Assembly (NCBI RefSeq): GCF_014486695.1
Contig: NZ_JACTAB010000001.1
Span: forward strand, 620,001 to 684,000
Source: Flavobacterium buctense
Lineage (GTDB): Bacteria > Bacteroidota > Bacteroidia > Flavobacteriales > Flavobacteriaceae
Direction of reading: 5' to 3'
Length of the DNA stretch: 64,000 nucleotides
A program made the position numbers and the translations under genes. Shown here piece by piece: positions 52,818 through 61,111 of this stretch (position 1 is its first letter; each line of letters begins with the position of its first letter). A model generated the notes under the pieces. The model searched no databases. It was given only the letters and a program-made list of their open reading frames with translations, and was not told the origin of the DNA.

Positions 52818-55304
52818 TTAAAACCCCAAATCCAATACAAAACTCAACTTAATCGCGATATTGTCTTCCAATCGCGGCAATTGGTTTGGCCCATAACGGT
52901 AAAATCCGGTCAAGCCGAAACCTTTGTAAATTTGGTTCAATTCGATACCTGATTCGAAGAAACCTTCGTTTAAAGTTTTGTATTCAATGCCAATATGGTT
53001 TTCAGGATTTTTTAAATCACCCCAAGCCATTCTGGTTACCAACACCAAAGAAGGCTTTACTTTTTTAAACAATTCCACGCGTTTGAAACCATGCTTGAGT
53101 TGGAACATCACAAACTCACTCGAGAAAAATTCATTGAAATACATCGTCTCAAAACTGTTTTTACCCGCAATGGTGATTCTTTGCAACAAGTTGTCTTTGG
53201 TCAAATTATTCGGCGAAGTATTATACAAATGGGTCAAAGGCAAATCGCCAAAAACATAACCGGCTTGAATTAAAACTGCTGATTTTTGTCCGTTCAGGTA
53301 TTTTTTTTCATAGTCAATTCTGGCGTCAATTTTGCTGAATTCGAAGTCGTTGTTAAATAAATTTGACAATGATTTGGTGAACTGAAAAGTAAACTTAGGA
53401 TAGCGTTTTTCAAATTCGATTTTGCCATTCGGCGTTTGCATATAATCGCTAAACGGATTCCACTGAATCGAAACCATGGCGGAAGTCATCGCAAATTTGC
53501 GGTATAATTTGTCTTCGTAAACAAAGGTGTAATCAAACAAAGGCGTAATATCGCTATGGGTAATTTGCCAAATACTTTCGGTTTTCGGGATGATTTTGGT
53601 TTCTATAAAAGCGCGCCAAGTTTGGTGGTTGTAAAATGTACTAATGTTAATCGGTCGCGGATCATAAAGCTTGAAAACTCTTTTGTCAATGGCAAAATTG
53701 GTACTCGCAATCTCCCGAACATCATCGGTAAACGAACCGCCAATCCAGGAGTTGGAGAAGTTTCCTAGGCGAACCGCTCCGCCCAAATGGTACTTGCTAT
53801 CATCATCTTTTAAGCCATAAGCGCCGTAACCTTCTAAGCGAAATCTTTTGGAAAATTGCTCATTGGTTACGCCACCGATTCCGAAACGGAAACCTTCATA
53901 ATTATTGTAGCTCAGCAAATAGCGCAAGTCAAAGTCAAACGGACCAAAAGGCACATAGCCATTGATGATTTTTCGGCCAAACTTGATTTTCTTTTCGATA
54001 TTTTCTTTGGTCACCACACTGTCTAAAACCACATACGTCCTCTGACTGCGAAGGTCTAAACTGTCTTTTCGATTTTCACTCCAAAAAGTCTCGTCTTTGT
54101 TATTGGCATTAGGCTTGACATCAATTGCGATGGCAGATTTTTTGATTTTAAAATCGGAGTTGACTTTCAAATCATAGATTTCCATTTCCGAAGAAAGATA
54201 GGTGAAGTCAGAAGCATCTTTCTTAGCAGTGCTTTCATCATTTTCTGCGGCAAATTCTATTCGGCCACCTAAAATAGCGGTCGGTTCTTTGCTTTTCCCT
54301 TTGATGATTTTGAAATTTTTCTTGTTGGGAAACCAAAGTTGTTCTTCGGCTAAATAATTGAATTCATGAACGCCTGTGATATTGAGAACGCCGCGAATAC
54401 GCATTATGGCTTTGGCGATGGCAAAGTTTTCTTTATCCACATAAAGCAATCCTTCTAAGCCTTTGCGGCTGATTTTGTTTTTGAAATAAATGACAATAAC
54501 CTCACGATTGTTGATAGAAGTGCTGTCCAAAATTTTATAACGGTATTCTTTAAGGGCATTGTCAGCAATCGGGCTTTTGTATTTGGTTTCAAACAGTTCG
54601 TATTTGTCATCATACACCGAAGCCGATTGCAATCCGAATCCTAAAAGCTCATAAATGGGTTCTTTAAAACCGGCCATTTTGGTACCGATGATGGTTTCTT
54701 TAAGAATGGGTTTTTCAAATTGAAACTGAGAAACTTTCTCGGTTAAAAACAGGTGTTGCTTGGCAATTATTTTTTTGAATTTGTAATCGGAAGAATCTAT
54801 TTTGGCAATCTTGTCTTTGGTTACAGCATCCACAAAAACGGTGTCAATTTTGCCCGAAATCGAATCAGGATTGGCACTTACCAATAGTTTGTTGTAGGTT
54901 TTGTACTGAAAGGTTTTGAGTTTTTTCTGCGGATTGTTGGCGTTCTTGCTTTGAATGACTTTAGCTATCATTGCATTGGCCGGATTTTCATTCGAAATTA
55001 CTACTTCTTTCAGCTGGTCTGTTTTTGGCGAAAGCCAGATATTGAAAAAGTTTTTTTGCTCAAAAAGAGAAATCGTTTTGGAAGTATAACCTACGTATGA
55101 AATCGTTAAAGCTTCGGGTTGTAAAGGTAAAAGAAAGTTGAATTTCCCATCAACATCTGATATCGTGGCAGTGCCGTTTTCGGTAGTAATCGTGGCAAAA
55201 GGTAAGCCTTTTTTGGTTTCGGCATCTTTTACAATACCATTGACTTGAAATTGAGCCTGAAGCGACAGGGTAAAGAAAAAAAATAAAACTATCAGTTGCT
55301 TCAT
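52818..55304 (-). CDS. DUF5686/carboxypeptidase-regulatory-like outer-membrane protein
   Basis: An 828-residue protein. A signal peptide (MKQLIVLFFFFTLSLQAQ) precedes a carboxypeptidase-regulatory-like domain (FQVNGIVKDAETKKGLPFATI, up to about residue 110). A long DUF5686-type region follows and ends as a beta-barrel (NIAIKLSFVLDLGF). DUF5686 proteins are common in Bacteroidota and their function is unknown. It converges on the antiporter gene with 1 bp between stops. Confidence 0.87.
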   Translation of the reverse strand: MKQLIVLFFFFTLSLQAQFQVNGIVKDAETKKGLPFATITTENGTATISDVDGKFNFLLPLQPEALTISYVGYTSKTISLFEQKNFFNIWLSPKTDQLKEVVISNENPANAMIAKVIQSKNANNPQKKLKTFQYKTYNKLLVSANPDSISGKIDTVFVDAVTKDKIAKIDSSDYKFKKIIAKQHLFLTEKVSQFQFEKPILKETIIGTKMAGFKEPIYELLGFGLQSASVYDDKYELFETKYKSPIADNALKEYRYKILDSTSINNREVIVIYFKNKISRKGLEGLLYVDKENFAIAKAIMRIRGVLNITGVHEFNYLAEEQLWFPNKKNFKIIKGKSKEPTAILGGRIEFAAENDESTAKKDASDFTYLSSEMEIYDLKVNSDFKIKKSAIAIDVKPNANNKDETFWSENRKDSLDLRSQRTYVVLDSVVTKENIEKKIKFGRKIINGYVPFGPFDFDLRYLLSYNNYEGFRFGIGGVTNEQFSKRFRLEGYGAYGLKDDDSKYHLGGAVRLGNFSNSWIGGSFTDDVREIASTNFAIDKRVFKLYDPRPINISTFYNHQTWRAFIETKIIPKTESIWQITHSDITPLFDYTFVYEDKLYRKFAMTSAMVSIQWNPFSDYMQTPNGKIEFEKRYPKFTFQFTKSLSNLFNNDFEFSKIDARIDYEKKYLNGQKSAVLIQAGYVFGDLPLTHLYNTSPNNLTKDNLLQRITIAGKNSFETMYFNEFFSSEFVMFQLKHGFKRVELFKKVKPSLVLVTRMAWGDLKNPENHIGIEYKTLNEGFFESGIELNQIYKGFGLTGFYRYGPNQLPRLEDNIAIKLSFVLDLGF

Positions 55305-55331
55305 TTGGAATGGATTGGCACAAATCGCCTA

Positions 55332-55339
55332 CAAAAATA
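55332..55339 (-). promoter_or_regulatory. -7 promoter box of the DUF5686 gene
   Basis: Minus-strand TATTTTTG fits TAnnTTTG, 27 bp before the start codon and just beyond the frr terminator. Confidence 0.45.
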
Positions 55340-55346
55340 GGAATAA

Positions 55347-55370
55347 AAAAATCCGTACGAGACGGATTTT
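55347..55370 (-). terminator. Terminator of the pyrH-frr unit
   Basis: AAATCCGT (55349-55356) pairs with ACGGATTT (55362-55369). On the minus strand it is followed by a T run. Confidence 0.85.
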
Positions 55371-55389
55371 AATATCGAATTAACAAAAG

Positions 55390-55950
55390 TTACACTTTCA
55401 TGATTTCGGCTTCTTTGACAGCCAAATGTTCCTCAATCTTTCTAATGAAAGCATCGGTTAGTTTTTGAACATCATCTTCGGCCGTTTTGCAGATGTCTTC
55501 TGACGTTCCGTCTTTTTCTAATTTTTTAATCTCAGTGTTGGCATCTTTTCGGGCATTTCTGATTCCGATTTTGGCATCTTCAGCTTCTGCTTTGGCTTGT
55601 TTTACCAAGTCGCGGCGTCTTTCTTCGGTCAAAGCCGGCACACTGATGATGATGTTATCCCCATTGTTCATTGGGTTAAACCCAAGATTGGCAATCATAA
55701 TCGCTTTTTCTATAGGGTGCAACATATTTTTTTCCCAAGGCGTAACAGTTATCGTTCTCGCATCGGGCACATTGATATTGGCTACTTGTGATAAAGGCGT
55801 TTGTGAGCCATAATAATCTACAAAAACACCACCCAACATTTGAGGGGTTGCTTTTCCGGCACGGATATTTAAAAATTCTTTTTCTAAATGCGCAATTGAA
55901 CCGTTCATTGATTCTTTTGTGCTGTCTAAAATAAATTCAATTTCTTCCAT
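55390..55950 (-). CDS. frr: Ribosome recycling factor
   Basis: A 186-residue protein, the normal family length. It has the family patterns HLEKEFLNIRAGKATPQML in the first helix, a middle ARTITVTPWEKNML loop, and VPALTEERRRDLVKQAK in the third helix. It splits the 70S ribosome after termination together with EF-G. It follows pyrH on the same strand, a common bacterial arrangement, with a repeat-filled 87-bp gap. Confidence 0.97.
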   Translation of the reverse strand: MEEIEFILDSTKESMNGSIAHLEKEFLNIRAGKATPQMLGGVFVDYYGSQTPLSQVANINVPDARTITVTPWEKNMLHPIEKAIMIANLGFNPMNNGDNIIISVPALTEERRRDLVKQAKAEAEDAKIGIRNARKDANTEIKKLEKDGTSEDICKTAEDDVQKLTDAFIRKIEEHLAVKEAEIMKV

Positions 55951-56037
55951 TTTTAATTTAGATTGTTAGATAGTTAGATTTTTTAGATTGTTAGACAGTT
56001 TCTAAGGAGTCTAATGATCTAATTCAGTCTAAGTAGT
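55951..56037. repeat. TTAGATTGTTAGA word repeat between pyrH and frr
   Basis: TTAGATTGTTAGATAGTTAGAT on the left and AGTCTAATGATCTAATTCAGTCTA on the right are inverted sets of the same word. Confidence 0.6.
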
Positions 56038-56745
56038 CTATATTTTAACTACAGTTCCTATATTTTCGCCTTCGCAAATTTTTAATAAGTTTCCTTTTTG
56101 ATTCATGTCGAATACCACAATTGGCAACGCATTTTCCTGGCTTAAAGTGAAAGCCGTGGAGTCCATTACATTCAATCCTTTTTTGATTACGTCTTCAAAT
56201 GTGATGCTGTCAAATTTTACGGCATTCGCATTTTTTTCAGGGTCAGAATCATAGATTCCGTCAACGCGAGTTCCTTTAAGAATCACATCGGCATGGACTT
56301 CAACACCGCGTAAAACGGCAGCGGTATCAGTTGTGAAATAAGGATTTCCGGTTCCGGCTCCGAAGATTACAATTCTGCCTTTCTCCAAGTGACGAACGGC
56401 TCTTCTTTTGATATAAGGCTCAGCGATAGCTTCAATTTTTAAGGCGGTTTGCAAACGAGTCAGCATTCCTTTGTCTTCCAAAGCGCCTTGTAAAGCCATA
56501 CCGTTAATCACGGTGGCCAACATGCCCATGTAATCGCCTTGCACTCTGTCCATTCCATTACTGGCTCCGGCAACTCCTCTAAAAATGTTTCCACCGCCAA
56601 TTACGATAGCGATTTCAACTCCTTTGTCGTGAATCTCTTTGATTTGATCGGCATATTCACCCAGTATTTTAGGGTCAATTCCATATTGTCTCTCGCCCAT
56701 CAGTGCTTCACCACTTAGTTTTAGAAGAATCCTTTTGTATTTCAT
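56038..56745 (-). CDS. pyrH: UMP kinase
   Basis: A 235-residue amino-acid-kinase-fold enzyme that phosphorylates UMP to [17 protein letters not shown] at the start, [14 protein letters not shown] at about 50-63 and [16 protein letters not shown] are the phosphate- and nucleotide-binding loops of bacterial PyrH, distinct from eukaryotic UMP/CMP kinases. A -7 box lies at 56808-56815. Confidence 0.97.
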   Translation of the reverse strand: MKYKRILLKLSGEALMGERQYGIDPKILGEYADQIKEIHDKGVEIAIVIGGGNIFRGVAGASNGMDRVQGDYMGMLATVINGMALQGALEDKGMLTRLQTALKIEAIAEPYIKRRAVRHLEKGRIVIFGAGTGNPYFTTDTAAVLRGVEVHADVILKGTRVDGIYDSDPEKNANAVKFDSITFEDVIKKGLNVMDSTAFTLSQENALPIVVFDMNQKGNLLKICEGENIGTVVKI

Positions 56746-56807
56746 AGTGTTTTTTTATTTGCAGGTTTACTTTTGAACCTACCAAGTATTAGTTGAATTG
56801 TTGGTTG

Positions 56808-56815
56808 CAAATATA
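56808..56815 (-). promoter_or_regulatory. -7 promoter box of pyrH-frr
   Basis: Minus-strand TATATTTG fits TAnnTTTG, 62 bp before the pyrH start. No -33 box at the usual distance. Confidence 0.45.
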
Positions 56816-56895
56816 AACATATTCTCTTTTTGTATAGTAATCGTTAAAAATAATGTTTGGTAACATTTATCACTTTTTTATCATTTATGGTTTTG

Positions 56896-56903
56896 TAGCT
56901 TTG
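56896..56903 (+). promoter_or_regulatory. -7 promoter box of the thioredoxin-like gene
   Basis: TAGCTTTG fits TAnnTTTG and lies 20 bp before the ATG at 56924. Confidence 0.5.
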
Positions 56904-56923
56904 CGGTATCAAATTCAAATTTT

Positions 56924-57526
56924 ATGGAATCAATTATCCAAAATAGTATAGCCAATAGTCTTTCTTATACCGAATACAGAAACAAAGTTTCCACGCTTTT
57001 AAAAGAAGGGAAGTCCACCGGAAACGAACAATCCGAAGCGTTGACACATTATTCCGAATTGAATGAAACCCGTATGAATCGTTTGGAAAAAACCATCAGG
57101 ATTACTAATGAATTCACCGAAAAATTACAGCAATTGCAAAAAGAATACATTTGGCTGGTGATTTCCGAAGGCTGGTGTGGCGATGCGGCTCAGTTACTTC
57201 CAATCATTCACAAAATGGCAGAGCTTTCCCCAAAAATCGATTTAAAAATTGCCTTCCGTGACGAAAATGACGATTTGATGCATTTGTTTCTAACCAATGG
57301 TTCAAGAAGCATTCCTAAGCTGATTATTTTAGACAAAAATACTTTGGAAGTTTTAGGCGATTTCGGACCAAGACCACAAGGCGCAAAACAATTAATTTTA
57401 GATTACAAGGCCGAACATGGCGTGGTTGATGAAACCGCTAAAACCAATTTGCAACTTTGGTATTTGCACGATAAAGGGTTATCAACCCAAACAGAAATTA
57501 TGGAAATTATGGCTGCGTTGGAGTAA
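56924..57526 (+). CDS. Thioredoxin-like protein with a single active-site cysteine
   Basis: A 200-residue cytosolic protein with no signal peptide. The central part has a thioredoxin fold: YIWLVISEGWCGDAAQLLP at about residues 73-91 and SIPKLIILDKNT (cis-Pro loop). The usual CxxC is WCGDA, with only the first Cys, so classic dithiol chemistry is unlikely. It belongs to a thioredoxin-like family common in Bacteroidota. The function is unknown. It converges on the gene at 57527 with no gap. Confidence 0.82.
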   Translation: MESIIQNSIANSLSYTEYRNKVSTLLKEGKSTGNEQSEALTHYSELNETRMNRLEKTIRITNEFTEKLQQLQKEYIWLVISEGWCGDAAQLLPIIHKMAELSPKIDLKIAFRDENDDLMHLFLTNGSRSIPKLIILDKNTLEVLGDFGPRPQGAKQLILDYKAEHGVVDETAKTNLQLWYLHDKGLSTQTEIMEIMAALE

Positions 57527-58135
57527 TCAATTCATAGTGTAGGCCAAGCCGATGCAAAAACTACCAATTCTTTTCTCCGAATTTTTACTAAAACCATATT
57601 GGCAAAGCTCTAAATACAAACCTAATCCGCCATTGGCATCTTCAAATCCAAGGCTTATTTTTTTGAAGTAGCCGGACAAATCATTGCGACCAATGGCCAT
57701 GGCTCGTCCAAAACCGGGCTCAACATACATTCTGAAATCTTTACTCACTTTGGAGTTTATCTTAATCGTGCCGAATAATGGCGCAACAACCAAACACTCA
57801 TTGGCTTTCCAATCAATTCCGATATTACCGCCAACCCAAAGGAATTGATTTATCTTAATGCCCATTCCAAACCTTCCGATAACGCCATCAGGTAGAAACC
57901 AAGGTTCATCTTCGCCGTATTCGTCAATTTCTCCAGCATATTGATTGACTCTGATGGGAATAGCGAATTCAAATTTGGTATAAGTGTATCGTTTCTTTTT
58001 GGCAACAGTAAGCGTGTCGCGATTTTCCTGAGAAAAACCGATTGAACTGATAAGCAGTAGGATTAGTAAGAGTTTAGCTTTCGGTTTGGTGAAGACTTTG
58101 TTCGAAAGTTTGCGGGGGAATTGCGTTAACAACAT
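57527..58135 (-). CDS. Small secreted beta-barrel-like protein
   Basis: About 202 residues. The hydrophobic core of a signal peptide (KLLLILLLISSIGFSQ) is preceded by a basic region (FPRKLSNKVFTKPKAK) that overlaps the end of truB in another frame. After it come beta-strands rich in Gly and aromatics (GRFGMGIKINQFLWVGGNIGI). I do not recognise a family. The exact start is uncertain: ATGs at 58147, 58138 and 58135 all fall inside truB. The gene appears coupled to truB translation. Confidence 0.65.
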   Translation of the reverse strand: MLLTQFPRKLSNKVFTKPKAKLLLILLLISSIGFSQENRDTLTVAKKKRYTYTKFEFAIPIRVNQYAGEIDEYGEDEPWFLPDGVIGRFGMGIKINQFLWVGGNIGIDWKANECLVVAPLFGTIKINSKVSKDFRMYVEPGFGRAMAIGRNDLSGYFKKISLGFEDANGGLGLYLELCQYGFSKNSEKRIGSFCIGLAYTMN

Positions 58136-58778
58136 CATAATCACCAATTTTAGTTCGACGTAAAACGGATAAATAACCGCCTGAATTCAGCGCTTTCCCA
58201 AAATCATAAGCTAAGGAACGAATGTAAGTGCCTTTGCTGCAAACCACACGAAATTCGATTTCAGGTAACACAAATTTAGTGATTTCAAATTCATGTATGG
58301 TCGTTTTTCGCGCTTGAATTTCAACTTCTTCTCCGGCACGTGCATGTTCATACAAACGAATACCCTCTTTTTTGATGGCCGAAAACACCGGTGGCTTTTG
58401 GTCGATTTCGCCCAAGAATTGCGGAATGGTTTGCTGAATTAATTCAGCCGTTATATGTTCCGTTGGAAAAGTAGCATTCACTTCGGTTTCCATATCATAT
58501 GATGGCGTTGTGGCACCAACAGTAATCGTACCCGTATATTCTTTGGCTTGCCCTTGAATCTCAGTAATCTTTTTGGTGAACTTCCCGGTGCACACAATCA
58601 GCAAACCGGTGGCTAACGGATCCAAAGTTCCGGCGTGACCAATTTTGAATTTCTTCGGAAGATTGTATTGTCGTTTCAGTATGTACTTCAACTTGTTCAC
58701 CGCTTGAAACGAAGACCAAGTCAAAGGTTTGTCAATTAAAAGTACTTGACCTTCTAAAAAATCTTCAGCCGTTTTCAA
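58074..58778 (-). CDS. truB: tRNA pseudouridine-55 synthase
   Basis: A 234-residue enzyme that makes pseudouridine 55 in the T-loop of tRNAs. The catalytic motif GHAGTLDPLATGLL, with the nucleophilic Asp, is at about residues 48-61. DKPLTWSSFQAVNKL at the N-terminus and GTYIRSLAYDFGKAL in the second half are also diagnostic. The enzyme lacks the long C-terminal PUA part, as is common in this phylum. It is 3 bp after uppP. Confidence 0.96.
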   Translation of the reverse strand: MKTAEDFLEGQVLLIDKPLTWSSFQAVNKLKYILKRQYNLPKKFKIGHAGTLDPLATGLLIVCTGKFTKKITEIQGQAKEYTGTITVGATTPSYDMETEVNATFPTEHITAELIQQTIPQFLGEIDQKPPVFSAIKKEGIRLYEHARAGEEVEIQARKTTIHEFEITKFVLPEIEFRVVCSKGTYIRSLAYDFGKALNSGGYLSVLRRTKIGDYDVVNAIPPQTFEQSLHQTES

Positions 58779-58781
58779 TTT

Positions 58782-59591
58782 TTATTTGTTTAAAGAGAAA
58801 TAAACCAGCAAAATCACGCCGGCTACAATTCGGTAATAACCCCAGGGTTTAAAACCGTATTTTTTGATGATTCCAATGAAGAATTTGATAGCGATTATAG
58901 ACACAATAAAAGCGACAATATTACCCACTAAAAACATTTTCAAGTTATCAGAAGACTGCGTCAACAGTTCGTATCCCTTAAGTTGAGAAACTTCATAAGT
59001 CTTCAAGAACAACGAATAAGTAGTAACCGCCAACATCGTCGGAACTGCTAAAAAGAACGAGAATTCCGCTGCGGTTTCTCGAGTCAAGCCTTGTTGCATA
59101 CCGCCAATTATTGAAGCCGCAGAACGACTCGTGCCGGGCATCATCGCCAAACATTGCCAAAAGCCGATAGTGACTGCTTTTTTGATGGTTATATCTTCTT
59201 CGTGAGCAATGGTAGGATTATTGAAGCGACCGTCAATAAACAGTAAAACGATACCGCCAACAATCAATACAATCGCAATGGGAATAGGATTTCCTAGCAC
59301 GGCATCAATCTTATCATCGAATATTTTTCCGAGAACTAAAGCCGGAATTACAGCACAAGCCAATTTGACATAAAAGTTAATCTTGCGGAAGTCAAAAAAC
59401 TTCTTCCAATACAAAACCACTACGGCCAAAATTGCCCCAAACTGAATCGAAACCTGAAACAATTTCACAAAATCATCTTCCTGAATCCCAAAAAATGAAC
59501 TGGTAAAAATCATGTGAGCCGTCGAAGAAACCGGTAAGTATTCGGTTAAACCTTCCACGATGGCGATGAGTATCGCTTGAATGTAATCCAT
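58782..59591 (-). CDS. uppP: Undecaprenyl-diphosphatase (bacitracin-resistance type)
   Basis: A 269-residue membrane protein with about eight helices. The catalytic motifs EGLTEYLPVSSTAHM (about 14-28) and MMPGTSRSAASIIGG (about 155-169) are intact. It recycles undecaprenyl diphosphate to the lipid carrier used for peptidoglycan. It lies between the DUF3098 gene and truB, on the same strand, in the ftsX-DUF3098-uppP-truB order typical of this phylum. Confidence 0.96.
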   Translation of the reverse strand: MDYIQAILIAIVEGLTEYLPVSSTAHMIFTSSFFGIQEDDFVKLFQVSIQFGAILAVVVLYWKKFFDFRKINFYVKLACAVIPALVLGKIFDDKIDAVLGNPIPIAIVLIVGGIVLLFIDGRFNNPTIAHEEDITIKKAVTIGFWQCLAMMPGTSRSAASIIGGMQQGLTRETAAEFSFFLAVPTMLAVTTYSLFLKTYEVSQLKGYELLTQSSDNLKMFLVGNIVAFIVSIIAIKFFIGIIKKYGFKPWGYYRIVAGVILLVYFSLNK

Positions 59592-59596
59592 ATTTG

Positions 59597-59657
59597 TAGT
59601 GTTCAGTGTTCAGTATTCAGTGCTCAGTAGTGAAATCTTACTAACTGAAAACTGAAG
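59597..59657. repeat. AGTGTTCAGTGTTCAGT word repeat between the DUF3098 gene and uppP
   Basis: TAGTGTTCAGTGTTCAGT (59597-59614) is followed by further TTCAGT words and by ACTGAAAACTGAAG as the opposite arm. The 18-mer recurs exactly at 62722-62739 inside leuS. Confidence 0.75.
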
Positions 59658-59671
59658 GAGAATACTATTGT

Positions 59672-59908
59672 TTATTTACTTTTTTTAAAAATCGAGTAAA
59701 TCGTAATCCCGAAACCAATCAAAACAACAGTCGGTGCCAAACGGATTCTTTGGAAATTGAACACTTCGTCATTCCACACTTTCGGGTCATCACTTCCGCC
59801 ACCACTCATCAGAATAAATCCTAGAGCAATCACAGCGATACCAATTAATAATATTTTGTAGTTCACCTTATCAAAAAGGAAATCCGGTTGTTGCTCGTTG
59901 TTTTTCAT
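59672..59908 (-). CDS. DUF3098 family small membrane protein
   Basis: A 78-residue protein with two hydrophobic helices (ILLIGIAVIALGFILMSGG and VVLIGFGITIYSIF), separated by a GSDDPKVWNDEVFNFQRIRLAP loop typical of DUF3098. The function is unknown. It lies between ftsX and uppP on the same strand, a conserved position in Bacteroidota that suggests an envelope or division role. Confidence 0.85.
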   Translation of the reverse strand: MKNNEQQPDFLFDKVNYKILLIGIAVIALGFILMSGGGSDDPKVWNDEVFNFQRIRLAPTVVLIGFGITIYSIFKKSK

Positions 59909-59948
59909 GAGTTTATTTTTTAATGTTTTAATACGTTGTACTTAAATT

Positions 59949-60824
59949 TTAATACAAATCGTCTGTTCTTAAATTCAAAAAGCGCTGTGTCGCAAAATAG
60001 GTACTGATCCAAGTAATCACAACACCCATTACTAAAACGCCTAATAACACTATGCCAATCGATAATTGGTCTTCCATAATCCCTAAATTCGGGAAGTTGA
60101 ATTGAATATAAACCAGCAAACCAATCAAAGCCAAAATCGCCAAAACAGCCCCAATAAATCCAAGAATTACACTGGTTTTGATAAACGGTTTTCTGATGAA
60201 TGATTTCGTTGCACCCACCATTTGCATCGTTTTAATGATAAATCGGTTGGCGTAAATGGATAGTCGCAGCGAACTGTTAATCAACAACACCGAAACAAAC
60301 GCAAATACACCGGTAACAATCAAAATCCACATACTGATATTTTTCACATTGTCATTCACCAAAGTCACCAATTGCTTGTCATAAACAATATCAGCTACCA
60401 TTGGGTTTTTGCGCAAACGGTTTTCAATTTTAGCAATTTCAGGATTGGTTACAAAATCGGCTTTCAAGTGAATGTCAAACGAATTCTGCAACGGATTCAC
60501 ACCCAAAAATTGCATAAAATCCTCACCAATCACTTCTTTGTGTTCCGCTGCCGCTTGCTCTTTGGAAACATAGTCAAAAGATTTGGCAAATTTGGCCGTC
60601 TTCATTTCCTCGGTAAACGCTTTCATCACCGAGTCATTTGCCTCATTTTTAAAGAAAACCGTCATCGCAATTTCTTCCTTGAAATTGTCTGATAATCGCT
60701 TGGAATTGATAACAAAAAGCCCCAAAGTTCCCAATAAAAACAACACCAAAAAGATACTCAACACTACCGAAAAATAGGAGGTAATTACTCTGCGCTTCTG
60801 AAACTTTTCAAATGAATCTGACAT
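59949..60824 (-). CDS. ftsX: Cell division protein FtsX
   Basis: A 291-residue permease-like protein with four helices. The cytosolic N-terminus is FEKFQKRRVITSYFSVVLS. A periplasmic domain follows helix 1 (about 50-165), and the remaining helices carry FIIKTMQMVGATKSFIRKPF, the FtsX signature before helix 3. With FtsE it controls peptidoglycan hydrolases at the septum. ftsE is not adjacent. ATG 60824 (MSDSFEKF) is chosen because the upstream 17 residues are not part of the family. Confidence 0.94.
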   Translation of the reverse strand: MSDSFEKFQKRRVITSYFSVVLSIFLVLFLLGTLGLFVINSKRLSDNFKEEIAMTVFFKNEANDSVMKAFTEEMKTAKFAKSFDYVSKEQAAAEHKEVIGEDFMQFLGVNPLQNSFDIHLKADFVTNPEIAKIENRLRKNPMVADIVYDKQLVTLVNDNVKNISMWILIVTGVFAFVSVLLINSSLRLSIYANRFIIKTMQMVGATKSFIRKPFIKTSVILGFIGAVLAILALIGLLVYIQFNFPNLGIMEDQLSIGIVLLGVLVMGVVITWISTYFATQRFLNLRTDDLY

Positions 60825-60921
60825 AAACAGTGATTTAAGCCGTAAAAATAGTAAAGAAAATTGTTTAACGTACAAACTTTTAACTTAATTATAATAAACG
60901 TAAATTTGTCGCTTAAAATTT

Positions 60922-61050
60922 TTTAGGAGCGAATGGTTCGGGCGGTTTCAGTCAGCCATTTTCCCGCTTTCCGCAGTATCTTTTTTGTCACGTCGAGAGC
61001 AGTCGTGACGCCTTATTTAAAAAAGGATACATGCTACAATCGGGGCTAAA
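60922..61050. repeat. Palindromic intergenic element, copy 2
   Basis: TTTAGGAGC (about 60922) and GGGGCTAAA (about 61041) bound the element. CCCGCTTTCCGCAGTATC is shared exactly with 28640 onward. The inner stem GTCACG/CGTGAC differs from copy 1 but still pairs. It has about 32 extra bp after the left end. Confidence 0.75.
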
Positions 61051-61067
61051 AAGTAAACGAATTAAAA

Positions 61068-61110
61068 AACCTTAGAACCTTAGCGCCTCAGTGCTTAGAA
61101 CCTTAATAAG
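61068..61110. repeat. CCTTAG word repeat before leuS
   Basis: ACCTTAGAACCTTAGCGCC and GCTTAGAACCTTAAT repeat the word found at 32045-32088 and at 46311-46416. Confidence 0.6.
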
Positions 61111-61111
61111 A

